A program made the translations under genes and the position numbers. Shown piece by piece: positions 1 through 8,615 of a stretch of 64,000 nt of DNA. The DNA comes from Ruminococcus sp. GTDB taxonomy: Bacteria; Bacillota; Clostridia; Oscillospirales; Ruminococcaceae. Position 1 is the stretch's first letter, and each line of letters starts with the position of its first letter. The notes under the pieces are model-generated. The model was not told where the DNA came from. It did not search any database and saw nothing but the letters and a program-made list of their open reading frames with translations. The DNA is taken from assembly GCF_016287535.1 (NCBI RefSeq), contig NZ_JAEFAJ010000001.1:1-64000 (forward strand), in the 5' to 3' direction.

Positions 1-38
1 ATAAGGGCGTTGAGGTCCTTAAGATCGACGCTGAATAA
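1..38 (+). CDS. 3' end of an upstream gene (partial)
   Basis: Only the last eleven codons and a TAA stop at 36-38 are inside the window; the tail reads KGVEVLKIDAE. A terminator hairpin follows directly, so this gene closes its own transcription unit. The gene order downstream (DUF512, der, plsY, gpsA) often follows ispH/rpsA in Clostridia, but the tail is too short to prove what it is. Confidence 0.4.
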   Translation, partial: KGVEVLKIDAE

Positions 39-60
39 TCGGCTTGATCCGATAAAAGAG

Positions 61-95
61 AAGGAGAGGAGGAGTGAACCTTCTCTCCTTTTTAA
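61..95 (+). terminator. Rho-independent terminator of the upstream gene
   Basis: AAGGAGAG (61-68) pairs with CTCTCCTT (83-90) and is followed by a T run. It lies just before the ribosome site of the DUF512 gene, so it may also limit read-through into the der operon. Confidence 0.65.
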
Positions 96-112
96 GTTTT
101 TGGAGAAGATAT

Positions 113-1414
113 ATGGTTAAGATCAACAGCGTAATGCATGGCTCTCCGGCAGATTTGTCCGGAGTAAAAAGTGGCGATATACTCGTTGAAATAAATGGTC
201 ATGGTATAAAAGATGTACTTGACTATATGTACTATGCTGCCGATACGGAAATCACTATTAAGCTTGAAAGAAACAGCAAGCCGCTTACAATAAATATTTC
301 CAAGGATGAATATGACGACCTTGGACTTGAATTTGAAACTTTTCTCATGGATCAGAAGCAGTCATGCAGTAATAAGTGCGTTTTCTGCTTTATAGATCAG
401 ATGCCTCCTGGCATGAGAGAGACCCTGTATTTTAAGGACGATGACGCAAGATTGTCATTTTTGCAGGGAAATTATGTTACACTTACCAATATGAAACAGG
501 AGGATATCGACAGGATCATTGAAATGAAGCTGAATATCAATGTTTCTGTTCATACGACCAACCCCGAACTCAGAGTAAAAATGATGAATAACCGTTTTGC
601 GGGAGAGAAGTTGAAGTTTATACGTCAGCTCGCAGAGAACGGTATCAAGCTGAATTGCCAGATCGTGTGCTGCCCCGGACTGAATGACGGCGATGAGTTA
701 AGAAGATCACTAACAGATCTTGGTGAGTTAATGCCTAATGTCACGAGTATGGCAGTCGTTCCGGTCGGACTTACAAAATTCAGGGAAGGTTTGTTTCCGC
801 TTGTAAGCTTTACAAAAGAAACTGCAGGCGAGACGATCGACATTATTGAAGAGTTCCAGCAGATATTTCTGAAGAAATTCGGAACAAGAACAGTATTTCC
901 TTCCGACGAATTCTATCTCATTGCCGAGAGAGAATTGCCGCCGATGGAAGCATATGAGGATTTTTCACAGTATGAAAACGGCGTAGGAATGCTCAGGTCT
1001 CTTATTGATGAATTTGAAAAAGCTCTTGATATGGCTGAATGGGAAGGCGGAGAAAGGTGCGTTTCAATCGCAACAGGTTATTCGCCGTTTAATACGATAA
1101 GTATGCTTGCGCAAATGGCGGAAAAGCGTTTCCCGTTGCTTAAATGCAACGTATATCGTATCCGCAATGATTTTTTCGGCGAAACGATCACAGTTACCGG
1201 TCTTATAACAGCTCAGGATCTCATTGCTCAGCTAAAGGGCAAGGAACTTGGAGAAGAGCTGCTGATTTCATCTTCTATGTTAAGACGTGATTCAGATGTT
1301 TTTCTTGACGATCTTACTGTAGAGGACGTGGAACGCGAAATAAAAGTAAGGATAAAATCCACCAACAGTGACGGTTATGAGCTGCTTGACGCAATAATGG
1401 GAGTAACATACTGA
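113..1414 (+). CDS. DUF512 family protein with PDZ and radical-SAM-like domains
   Basis: 433 residues. The N-terminus (1-60) is PDZ-like, with SPADLSGVKSGD and VEINGHGI. Next comes a Cys cluster CxxxCxxC at C85, C89 and C92 (SNKCVFCFIDQ), typical of the DUF512/YwtB-like radical SAM family and probably holding a 4Fe-4S cluster. The rest is the DUF512 domain. The biochemical role of the family is not established. I chose ATG 113 because GGAG lies about seven bases upstream; an in-frame GTG at 74 falls inside the terminator hairpin. It sits 88 bases ahead of der, the usual neighbourhood in Clostridia. Confidence 0.85.
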   Translation: MVKINSVMHGSPADLSGVKSGDILVEINGHGIKDVLDYMYYAADTEITIKLERNSKPLTINISKDEYDDLGLEFETFLMDQKQSCSNKCVFCFIDQMPPGMRETLYFKDDDARLSFLQGNYVTLTNMKQEDIDRIIEMKLNINVSVHTTNPELRVKMMNNRFAGEKLKFIRQLAENGIKLNCQIVCCPGLNDGDELRRSLTDLGELMPNVTSMAVVPVGLTKFREGLFPLVSFTKETAGETIDIIEEFQQIFLKKFGTRTVFPSDEFYLIAERELPPMEAYEDFSQYENGVGMLRSLIDEFEKALDMAEWEGGERCVSIATGYSPFNTISMLAQMAEKRFPLLKCNVYRIRNDFFGETITVTGLITAQDLIAQLKGKELGEELLISSSMLRRDSDVFLDDLTVEDVEREIKVRIKSTNSDGYELLDAIMGVTY

Positions 1415-1502
1415 CCGTCTCTGTCACTGTTTATTGAAATGAAAGCATGAAGCATATTGCTTCTTTAAATATATTTTATTGAAAAGAAAGGAGAGGGCAT
1501 CA

Positions 1503-2831
1503 ATGTCATTACCAATAGTTGCTGTTGTCGGACGTCCTAATGTGGGCAAGTCTACACTTTTCAACAAGCTGATCGGACAGCGCCTTTCAATCGTAGAAGA
1601 CACTCCGGGTGTGACAAGAGACCGTATCTATTCAAAATGTGAATGGCGCGGCAAGGAGTTTATGGTCGTTGATACAGGCGGTATTGAACCAGACAGCAAT
1701 GATGTAATTCTTTCTCAGATGAGAAGACAGTCAGAACTGGCGATAGAAAAAGCCGATGTTATTGTTTTTGTGACTGACATACGCTGCGGAGTAACTGCTG
1801 ACGACTATGCAGTTGCCCAAATGCTGCTGAAGAGCGGCAAACCTGTAGTTCTCGCCGTAAATAAGGTGGACACACTCGGTGATCCTCCTTTGGAATTATA
1901 TGAATTTTATAATCTCGGACTCGGAGAACCTTATCCCATCTCGTCTGTACATGGTCATGGTACGGGAGATATGCTTGATAAGGTGTATGAAAGTCTGCCA
2001 GACTGCGAAGAAACTGAATATGATGAAGATCATATAAAGGTTGCTGTAATAGGCAAGCCGAATGCAGGAAAGTCTTCTCTTATCAATAAAATCGCAGGTG
2101 AAGAGCGTGTGATAGTTTCGGATATCGCCGGAACCACCCGCGATTCAACGGATACTGTTATCGAAAATGAATTCGGTAAGTTTGTTTTCATCGATACAGC
2201 AGGTATCAGAAAGAAATCAAAAGTTACTGAAAAGGTTGAGCATTACAGTGTTCTCAGAGCTTATATGGCTGTTGACCGTGCTGACGTATGCGTTATTATG
2301 CTTGACGCAACGGAAGGTTTTACCGAGCAGGACTCAAAGGTCGCAGGATATGCGCATGAACAGGGAAAAGCCTGCGTCGTTGCAGTAAACAAATGGGATC
2401 TTGTCGAAAAAGATGATAAAACAATGCAGGAATTCAGGACAAAGCTTGAAAATGATTTCAGTTTTATGTCATATGTTCCGTTTGTTTTTATTTCTGCCAA
2501 AACCGGTCAGCGCATAAACAAGCTTTATGAGTTGATAAAATATACCTTTGAGCAGAATAGTATGAGGATATCCACCGGTATGCTGAACGATGTGCTTGCA
2601 TATGCGACTACAAGAGTTCAGCCTCCGTCTGATAAGGGCAGAAGGCTCAAAATATATTATATGACTCAGCCTTCTACAAAACCGCCTACTTTCGTTACGT
2701 TTGTTAACAGAGCTGATCTGTTTCATTTTTCATACAGAAGATATATCGAAAACCAAATACGTTCAACATTCGGTCTTGAGGGAACACCAGTTCGCTTTAT
2801 AGTCCGTGAAAGAGGAGGGAATGATAAATAA
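1503..2831 (+). CDS. der: Ribosome-assembly GTPase Der (EngA)
   Basis: 442 residues, the usual Der length. Two tandem G domains are visible: G1 GRPNVGKST near residue 10 with NKVD, and a second G1 GKPNAGKSS near residue 183 with NKWD. A KH-like C-terminal domain follows and ends in a basic tail. Der acts in maturation of the 50S ribosomal subunit. ATG 1503 is preceded by AAAGGAG; an upstream in-frame TTG at 1479 would place the ribosome site inside the protein. Its stop codon overlaps the plsY start by one base (TAATG), so the two are translationally coupled. Confidence 0.97.
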   Translation: MSLPIVAVVGRPNVGKSTLFNKLIGQRLSIVEDTPGVTRDRIYSKCEWRGKEFMVVDTGGIEPDSNDVILSQMRRQSELAIEKADVIVFVTDIRCGVTADDYAVAQMLLKSGKPVVLAVNKVDTLGDPPLELYEFYNLGLGEPYPISSVHGHGTGDMLDKVYESLPDCEETEYDEDHIKVAVIGKPNAGKSSLINKIAGEERVIVSDIAGTTRDSTDTVIENEFGKFVFIDTAGIRKKSKVTEKVEHYSVLRAYMAVDRADVCVIMLDATEGFTEQDSKVAGYAHEQGKACVVAVNKWDLVEKDDKTMQEFRTKLENDFSFMSYVPFVFISAKTGQRINKLYELIKYTFEQNSMRISTGMLNDVLAYATTRVQPPSDKGRRLKIYYMTQPSTKPPTFVTFVNRADLFHFSYRRYIENQIRSTFGLEGTPVRFIVRERGGNDK

Positions 2832-3496
2832 TGAAAATGTTTATAACTTTGCTTGTGAGTGCAGGTCTTGGCTATTTTCTCGGCAGTCTGAATTTTTCAA
2901 TTATCGTTGTAAGAATGATGACAGGAAGAGATATCCGTGATATGGGCAGTAAAAATGCAGGCCTTACCAATACTCTCAGATGTGCAGGCAAAAGCTGTGC
3001 TTTTATTACGCTTATAGGGGATCTTCTTAAAGGTGTAATTGCTGTTGCACTTGCAAGAGGCTTCTGTCATCTTATGAATACAGGACTCATGCCGGGAAAT
3101 GATACGCATTATATAGGTTATATTGCCGGATTTTTTGCGATCATAGGTCATGTATTTCCTATCTATTACGGATTCAAGGGCGGAAAGGGCGTGCTTGTCG
3201 GAGCTGCATCGTTCCTTGCAGTAGATTATAAGGTATTTATTGCACTTTTGGCGATATTTGTCGTTATGCTTGCGCTTTCAAAGTATGTTTCCCTTTCATC
3301 GATTATTTCCACAGCATATTGTCCTATCGCAACATTCATGATGTCACTTATCGTTGATAATTATTCGTTCGGCAGGAGTTTGCTGTATATGGTTTTATCT
3401 GTACCGATGGCAGCAATGGTAATATGGATGCACCGTTCCAATATTCAAAGGCTCGTTGCAGGAAACGAGAATAAGTTCTCGTTCAACAGCATATAA
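2831..3496 (+). CDS. plsY: Acyl-phosphate:glycerol-3-phosphate acyltransferase PlsY
   Basis: 221-residue polytopic membrane protein. It has the PlsY motifs GSLNFS near residue 18, GSKNAGLTN near residue 44 and FKGGKGV near residue 115. PlsY moves an acyl group from acyl-phosphate to glycerol-3-phosphate, the first step of phospholipid synthesis in Gram-positive bacteria. Its substrate is made by GpsA, encoded 38 bases downstream, so the two form a functional pair inside the der operon. Confidence 0.95.
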   Translation: MKMFITLLVSAGLGYFLGSLNFSIIVVRMMTGRDIRDMGSKNAGLTNTLRCAGKSCAFITLIGDLLKGVIAVALARGFCHLMNTGLMPGNDTHYIGYIAGFFAIIGHVFPIYYGFKGGKGVLVGAASFLAVDYKVFIALLAIFVVMLALSKYVSLSSIISTAYCPIATFMMSLIVDNYSFGRSLLYMVLSVPMAAMVIWMHRSNIQRLVAGNENKFSFNSI

Positions 3497-3534
3497 ATAA
3501 GCAGAGACTGATATATTGATAGGAGTGGATCACG

Positions 3535-4527
3535 ATGGCGAATATAGTTATACTCGGTTCGGGAGGATTCGGTCTCAGTCTTGCTATAATGGCTGAGCAC
3601 TGCGGAAAACATAAGGTCACTGTATGGTCAAAATTCCAGTCTGAGATCGATGAGATACGTTCACATGGCGAGCATATTCAGAAGCTGCCGGGTGTGCCTG
3701 TATCTGAAAGTATCGCAATGACAAGTGATATATCATGTATAAAGGGATGTGATATGCTGTTTTTCGGTATCCCTTCATCATTTGTCAGAGATGTCGCAAA
3801 AGCAGCTGCCCCATTTGTGGACGATAATATGGTCGTAGTAAATACCGGAAAGGGCCTTGAAGAAGGAAGTCTCAAAACTCTCAGTGAGGTCATACGTGAA
3901 GAGATAAAGACTGATAAAATGGTCGTTTTGTCCGGACCGTCTCACGCGGAAGAGGTCGCAAGGTGTGTTCCTACTACTATCGTAGCTGCTTCTGATAACC
4001 GTGAGGCGGCAGAGTATGTGCAGCGTGAATTCGGAAATCAGTATCTCAGGATATACGTTAATGATGACGTCAAGGGCTGTGAGATCGGCGGGGCATTAAA
4101 AAATATCATTGCTCTTTGTGTCGGAATCTGTGACGGTCTCGGCTACGGCGACAATACAAAGGCAGCACTTATGACAAGAGGTATACACGAGATAGCTCGT
4201 CTCGGAAAAGCCTGCGGAGCCAATCCTAATACTTTCAGCGGCCTTACCGGAATTGGCGACCTTATAGTTACCTGTACAAGTATGCACAGCCGAAACAGAC
4301 GTGCCGGTATACTCATAGGTCAGGGCGTATCGCCTGAAGAAGCAGTAGAACGTGTAGGCACAGTCGAAGGATATTTCTGCTGCAAGGCCGCATATTCACT
4401 TGCCAGACAGAAGGGCGTTTCAATGCCTATAACAGAACAGCTTAACGAAGTTCTTTTCAACGGCGGAGATATAAGGCTTGCTCTCGGAGCTCTTATGAAT
4501 CGTCCGCTCAATTCTGAAGAAATATAA
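3535..4527 (+). CDS. gpsA: NAD(P)H-dependent glycerol-3-phosphate dehydrogenase
   Basis: 330 residues. The Rossmann loop reads GSGGFG (residues 7-12), a small variation on the more usual GAGSWG. The family blocks VVNTGKGLE, LSGPSHAEEV, GGALKNIIAL and FSGLTGIGDL are all present. It reduces dihydroxyacetone phosphate to sn-glycerol-3-phosphate for PlsY. An AGGAGTGG ribosome site precedes ATG 3535. Confidence 0.97.
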   Translation: MANIVILGSGGFGLSLAIMAEHCGKHKVTVWSKFQSEIDEIRSHGEHIQKLPGVPVSESIAMTSDISCIKGCDMLFFGIPSSFVRDVAKAAAPFVDDNMVVVNTGKGLEEGSLKTLSEVIREEIKTDKMVVLSGPSHAEEVARCVPTTIVAASDNREAAEYVQREFGNQYLRIYVNDDVKGCEIGGALKNIIALCVGICDGLGYGDNTKAALMTRGIHEIARLGKACGANPNTFSGLTGIGDLIVTCTSMHSRNRRAGILIGQGVSPEEAVERVGTVEGYFCCKAAYSLARQKGVSMPITEQLNEVLFNGGDIRLALGALMNRPLNSEEI

Positions 4528-4553
4528 TCATACCAATCAAGAGGTGAACTTAA

Positions 4554-6092
4554 TTGATCAGCATCTGCGATTACAGAGGCCATATACGCAATTGGCGCGG
4601 ACTATGCAGCGAACTTGGAATAAAAACAGATCTTTCACGTGAAGACCGTGAAAAAGAGATCATTATAAAGTCTTATGAAAAATGGGGCAGGGAAATGGCA
4701 GACCATTTTTATGGTATGTTCGCTTTTGCTCTTTATGATACAGAAGAAAAAAAGTATTTCTGTCTCAGAGACCAGTTCGGAACAAAGCCGTTCTACTATT
4801 ACATAACCAAAGACAACAGACTGCTTTGCGGAACCAACATCAGCAGGATAATCGGACAGGAAGGCTTTGTCAAAGAACTGAACATAGATATGCTCCAGAT
4901 TTATATGACGCTTACCTATGTAGCAGGGGAGGATACCTTCTTCAAGGGAGTAAAGAAGCTAATGCCTGGACACTGGCTTGAATTCAAGGACGGAGTTCTT
5001 ACTGTAGAGCGCTACTGGACTCCTGTATTCAAACCTGATGATTCTAGGACTCTTGATGAGTGGGCAGACGAGATACATGAAACACTCGGCAATATTTTCC
5101 ATGAGGTAAAGGACGAGGACGAGACAGCTGAATCTTTCCTTTCAGGTGGTGTTGATTCATCTTATGTTCTTGCCATGTCTGATGCTAAAAGAGCTGATTC
5201 ATGCGGCTATGACGAGGAAAGATTTGACGAGTCCCGTGTCGCAGCGAAGACTGCTGAGCTCCTCAATGTTGAACACAGTATTGCAAATATCCAGCCTAAG
5301 GATTTCTTTGATATCGTACCATTTGTTATGTATAACATGGAGCAGCCTCTCGGAGATGCTTCTGCAATTGTTTTTACCCTTGGCTGCAAAGCTACTGCCG
5401 AGCATACAAAGCTCTGCTATTCCGGCGAAGGCGCAGACGAGTTTTTCGGCGGCTATAATATGTATCGCAATGCTGAGCGCTACGGTGATAATCTCAAAAC
5501 TTTCTATGTTGGAAATACCAATATCATGAAGGAAGAAGAAAAGCAGAAGATACTCAGGCATTATAACCCTGACGTACTTCCGATAAATCTTGTGAAGTAT
5601 ATCTATGATGAAACGGAAGGCCTTGATCCGCTTACAAAGATGTCAGATGTTGATATACAGATATGGCTTGAAGGAGATATCTACCTTAATGTGGATAAAA
5701 TGAGTACCGCTTTCGGACTTGAGATACGTATGCCTCTTACTGATCGCAGGATATTTGATATTGCTTCACGTATGCCTTCAAAATACAAGGTAAACGACGA
5801 AACGAACAAGGTTGCATTCAGGACAGCTGCGGCAAAGGTACTTCCGGAGGAGATCGCTTTCAGAAAGAAGCTCGGCTTTATAGTTCCTATCAGGATATGG
5901 CTTGCCGATGAGCGCTACAATGCTGATGTGCGTGCTAAATTCAGAAGCGATATGGCTGCGCAGTTTTTTGATCTTGACGAGATAAACGCTATTTTCAACG
6001 ATTATGTCGGTGGAAATTCCGATAACTGGCGGAAGGTATGGACGATTTATACCTTCCTTGTCTGGTACGAGGAATATTTTGTAAAAAGATAA
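4554..6092 (+). CDS. Asparagine-synthetase-like protein with a truncated glutaminase domain
   Basis: 512 residues. The synthetase half is intact: ATP-pyrophosphatase loop SGGVDSS at 197-203, then CYSGEGADEFFGGY, and a C-terminus very like that of the complete AsnB at 24740. The N-terminus lacks roughly the first 70 residues of a class II glutaminase, including the nucleophilic Cys2 and the RLSI region, and NGEI is replaced by DYRG. Truncation is real at the DNA level: TAA at 4551-4553 stops the frame just before the TTG start, which has AAGAGGTG at the right distance. It could use free ammonia, act on another substrate, or get ammonia from a partner. The gene lies 26 bases after gpsA. Confidence 0.85.
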   Translation: MISICDYRGHIRNWRGLCSELGIKTDLSREDREKEIIIKSYEKWGREMADHFYGMFAFALYDTEEKKYFCLRDQFGTKPFYYYITKDNRLLCGTNISRIIGQEGFVKELNIDMLQIYMTLTYVAGEDTFFKGVKKLMPGHWLEFKDGVLTVERYWTPVFKPDDSRTLDEWADEIHETLGNIFHEVKDEDETAESFLSGGVDSSYVLAMSDAKRADSCGYDEERFDESRVAAKTAELLNVEHSIANIQPKDFFDIVPFVMYNMEQPLGDASAIVFTLGCKATAEHTKLCYSGEGADEFFGGYNMYRNAERYGDNLKTFYVGNTNIMKEEEKQKILRHYNPDVLPINLVKYIYDETEGLDPLTKMSDVDIQIWLEGDIYLNVDKMSTAFGLEIRMPLTDRRIFDIASRMPSKYKVNDETNKVAFRTAAAKVLPEEIAFRKKLGFIVPIRIWLADERYNADVRAKFRSDMAAQFFDLDEINAIFNDYVGGNSDNWRKVWTIYTFLVWYEEYFVKR

Positions 6093-6100
6093 TAATATAT

Positions 6101-6136
6101 AACAGCACCTTTGAACTTTCACTCAAAGGTGCTGTT
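6101..6136 (+). terminator. Perfect 14-bp hairpin after the asparagine-synthetase-like gene
   Basis: AACAGCACCTTTGA (6101-6114) pairs perfectly with TCAAAGGTGCTGTT (6123-6136) around an 8-base loop. Only a few scattered Ts follow, so termination may be partial and the HD gene may receive read-through. Confidence 0.6.
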
Positions 6137-6172
6137 ATGGTTATTTGGGAAACTATAAAAAGGAGCAGATAT

Positions 6173-6739
6173 ATGAATGTAAAAGAATACCTTGAAATAC
6201 TGCATACAGCTGAAAGGCTAAAGGATACTCTGAGACATTGTACGACTTCAGAAGGAAGGAATGAAAGTGTTGCGGAGCACAGCTGGCGTTTGGCTCTGAT
6301 GGCATTGTTGTTAAAGAATGAATTCCCTGATGCAGATATAAGCAGGGTGATAGAAATGTGCCTTATACACGACCTCGGAGAGTGTTTTACAGGTGATATA
6401 CCGTCATTTTTGAAAAATGATAAGGACAGAGTGACAGAAGATAAGCTTCTGAATAAGTGGATAGGGTCATTACCTGATGAAGTGTCCGGAGAGTGGCTGG
6501 CTTTATTTGCTGAGTTGACTGCACAGGAAACAAAGGAAGCAAAGATCTGCAAGGCTCTTGATAAACTTGAAGCGCTGATCCAGCATAATGAATCACCGAT
6601 CAATACGTGGTCGGATAATGAATTTGAGCTGAACAAGACCTATGCTTTTGATACCGTTGAGTTTTCAGACTGGCTTACAGAGCTCAGAGATGAGATATTA
6701 AAAGATACACTCAAAAAGATCAAAACTGAAAAAATATAA
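6173..6739 (+). CDS. HD-domain hydrolase (YfbR/HDDC2-like)
   Basis: 188 residues. The HD signature is visible as AEHSWRLALMALLL (first His) and IHDLGE (His-Asp), the arrangement of YfbR/HDDC2-like 5'-deoxynucleotidases. The family removes phosphate from deoxynucleoside monophosphates; the substrate here is not proven. ATG 6173 has AAGGAGC upstream; an earlier in-frame start would run through the preceding hairpin. The gene is followed by a terminator shared with the convergent hom gene. Confidence 0.75.
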   Translation: MNVKEYLEILHTAERLKDTLRHCTTSEGRNESVAEHSWRLALMALLLKNEFPDADISRVIEMCLIHDLGECFTGDIPSFLKNDKDRVTEDKLLNKWIGSLPDEVSGEWLALFAELTAQETKEAKICKALDKLEALIQHNESPINTWSDNEFELNKTYAFDTVEFSDWLTELRDEILKDTLKKIKTEKI

Positions 6740-6743
6740 TAAA

Positions 6744-6774
6744 ACAGCCCGAAATAGTCTTTTTTTCGGGCTGT
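6744..6774. terminator. Bidirectional terminator between the HD gene and hom
   Basis: ACAGCCCGAAA (6744-6754) pairs with TTTCGGGCTGT (6764-6774). It lies in the 42-base gap between two convergent genes, with A/T runs on both sides. Confidence 0.7.
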
Positions 6775-6781
6775 AGTTTAT

Positions 6782-7975
6782 TTATTCAAATACAGGAAGA
6801 AATGCAAGTGCACCGAGTTCCTTTGCCTTTGCCTGAGCGTCAGCAAATGAGAGCGTATCTGTTGTTATGTAAGAAAGACCATTTTCGCTGTTATATACTT
6901 CAACTCCACCGATCTCCGAACCGCCGGGCAAACGGAAATACCAGCGTGAGGAGAAATTGTCTATCTTTTCAACGAATGAATCATCAGAAGCAGATTCCCA
7001 TGTCTGGGAGAAGACAGTTACCTTATGCTTTACAGCTTCGATAACATCGCCCATTACAGCGCTTGCAGTCGGAAGTTTTCCTGCTCCGCGTCCATAAAAC
7101 ATTGTCTGATCTATACCGTCACCATAAACGAGGACGGCGTTGAAAACGTCATTAACTCCAGACATTATACTGTCATAAGAAACAAGCATAGGCATAACAG
7201 ACGGAAGAATCTTGCCGTTATCAAGCTTTGAAACTGAAGCAACAAGCTTTATAGCATAGCCGAGAACGTCAGAAGCTTCCACATCACAGAGCTGTATATC
7301 TGTGATACCCTTGGTGTAAACGCTTTTGGGATAAACGTGTTTACCGAATACGAGGGAAGAGATTATGCATATCTTGCGGCAGGCGTCATGGCCTTCGATA
7401 TCAGCTGTAGGATCCTTTTCAGCATAGCCAAGTTTCTGAGCAAGCTTCAGAGCCTCAGCAAACGGCATATTATCATTATACATTTTTGTGAGTATAAAAT
7501 TAGTGGTACCGTTAAGTATACCTGCCACCTTGGAAATATCATTGGCAGCAAGGCATCTGTGAAGAGGACGGATTATTGGGATTGCACCGCCTACGCTCGC
7601 TTCAAAGAAGAAGTTGCAGTTGTGCTCCTTTGCGGTTTTCAGGAGAATATCACCTTTTTCAGCTACAAGTTCCTTATTGGAAGTTGAAACGCTCTTTCCT
7701 TTTTCGAGACAAGCTTTTACGAAAGTGAATGCAGGTTCAACGCCGCCCATACATTCAGCTACCGATACGACTTCGTCATCATTAACTATATCGTCAAAGT
7801 TCTTGGTGAATTTGTCAGCGTAAGGAGAATCAGGAAAATCTCTGAGATCGAGTATATATTTTATATCCATTTCAGTACCGGCGTGTTTTTCAATACTCTT
7901 TCTGTTTTTGTAAAAGAGTTCAACGACGCCTGAACCAACAACACCATGACCTAAAACTGCAAATTTAACTGACAT
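6782..7975 (-). CDS. hom: Homoserine dehydrogenase
   Basis: 397 residues. The N-terminal NAD(P) loop is GHGVVGSGV. The core blocks STSNKELVAEKG, FEASVGGAIPII, GILNGTTNFILT and YAEKDPTADIEGHDACRK are diagnostic. It reduces aspartate semialdehyde to homoserine for threonine and methionine synthesis. The C-terminal part after about residue 320 is shorter than the full ACT domain of many bacterial forms. The ACT-domain gene 19 bases upstream on the same strand may supply or modify regulation; that is inference. AAGGAGG-type spacing is seen before the start. Confidence 0.95.
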   Translation of the reverse strand: MSVKFAVLGHGVVGSGVVELFYKNRKSIEKHAGTEMDIKYILDLRDFPDSPYADKFTKNFDDIVNDDEVVSVAECMGGVEPAFTFVKACLEKGKSVSTSNKELVAEKGDILLKTAKEHNCNFFFEASVGGAIPIIRPLHRCLAANDISKVAGILNGTTNFILTKMYNDNMPFAEALKLAQKLGYAEKDPTADIEGHDACRKICIISSLVFGKHVYPKSVYTKGITDIQLCDVEASDVLGYAIKLVASVSKLDNGKILPSVMPMLVSYDSIMSGVNDVFNAVLVYGDGIDQTMFYGRGAGKLPTASAVMGDVIEAVKHKVTVFSQTWESASDDSFVEKIDNFSSRWYFRLPGGSEIGGVEVYNSENGLSYITTDTLSFADAQAKAKELGALAFLPVFE

Positions 7976-7994
7976 AAAAAGAAACCTCCGTAAA

Positions 7995-8438
7995 CTATTC
8001 GGCAGAGAGTATCTTACACTCTAAAATGCCGTCAAGTTCTGTAATTGAATTAAGCTGAGCGAGTTCTTCGGTGGATTCGCCCGTGAGCCTGAGTGAAATA
8101 TTTACAGCTGCAGCACCATCAACTGGTATGCTCTGATTAACTGTAAGAATATTGGCATTCAGGTTGTGAAGAAAGACAAGAGCGCTTGACAGGATACCGG
8201 GTTTATCGCTAAGTAACAGGTAGATATTCACTATCTTTCTGTTAAAAAGCTCCTCGTAAGAAAAAACACTGTCTTTATACTTATAATAAGCGCTTCTTGA
8301 TATGCCGATGCGTTTACAGGCGGAAGCAAAGCTTTTTTCGCCTTTTTGTGCCATTAGCTTCTTGACTTCCAGAACTTTTGTAAAGACTTCGGGAAGTATC
8401 TTTGAATCGGCAACTATAAGCTGTGATTTGGTATCCAT
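7995..8438 (-). CDS. ACT domain protein (PheB/UPF0735 family)
   Basis: 147 residues. The N-terminal 60 residues contain a helix-turn-helix-like stretch (FASACKRIGISRSAYYKYKD). The C-terminal half is an ACT fold (VNIYLLLSDKPGILSSALVFLHNLN). This is the UPF0735/PheB architecture, found beside amino-acid genes in Firmicutes. It probably senses an amino acid and controls the hom operon, but its ligand is not known. It is the first gene after the promoter at 8509-8537. Confidence 0.85.
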   Translation of the reverse strand: MDTKSQLIVADSKILPEVFTKVLEVKKLMAQKGEKSFASACKRIGISRSAYYKYKDSVFSYEELFNRKIVNIYLLLSDKPGILSSALVFLHNLNANILTVNQSIPVDGAAAVNISLRLTGESTEELAQLNSITELDGILECKILSAE

Positions 8439-8508
8439 AAGAAATCACCTTTTGATAGATAGTGTATAAATCGTCCGCCTACGGTGAACAGTTGTTTACC
8501 ATATAATT

Positions 8509-8537
8509 ACTATAACATTTTTTTGATGTTTTGTCAA
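8509..8537 (-). promoter_or_regulatory. Sigma-A promoter of the ACT-hom operon
   Basis: On the minus strand TTGACA (8532-8537) is followed after 17 bases by TATAGT (8509-8514). It is about 70 bases upstream of the ACT gene start. Confidence 0.8.
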
Positions 8538-8582
8538 GACTAAATAATTACAGCGGAAGACGTATATTTTATGTAAGATGAC

Positions 8583-8611
8583 AATAGTCCGCGTTGTTCA
8601 CGCGGACTATT
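8583..8611. terminator. Hairpin downstream of rarA
   Basis: AATAGTCCGCG (8583-8593) pairs with CGCGGACTATT (8601-8611), just after the rarA stop. The T-rich tail is on the plus-strand side, so minus-strand termination may be weak. Confidence 0.5.
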
Positions 8612-8615
8612 TTGC

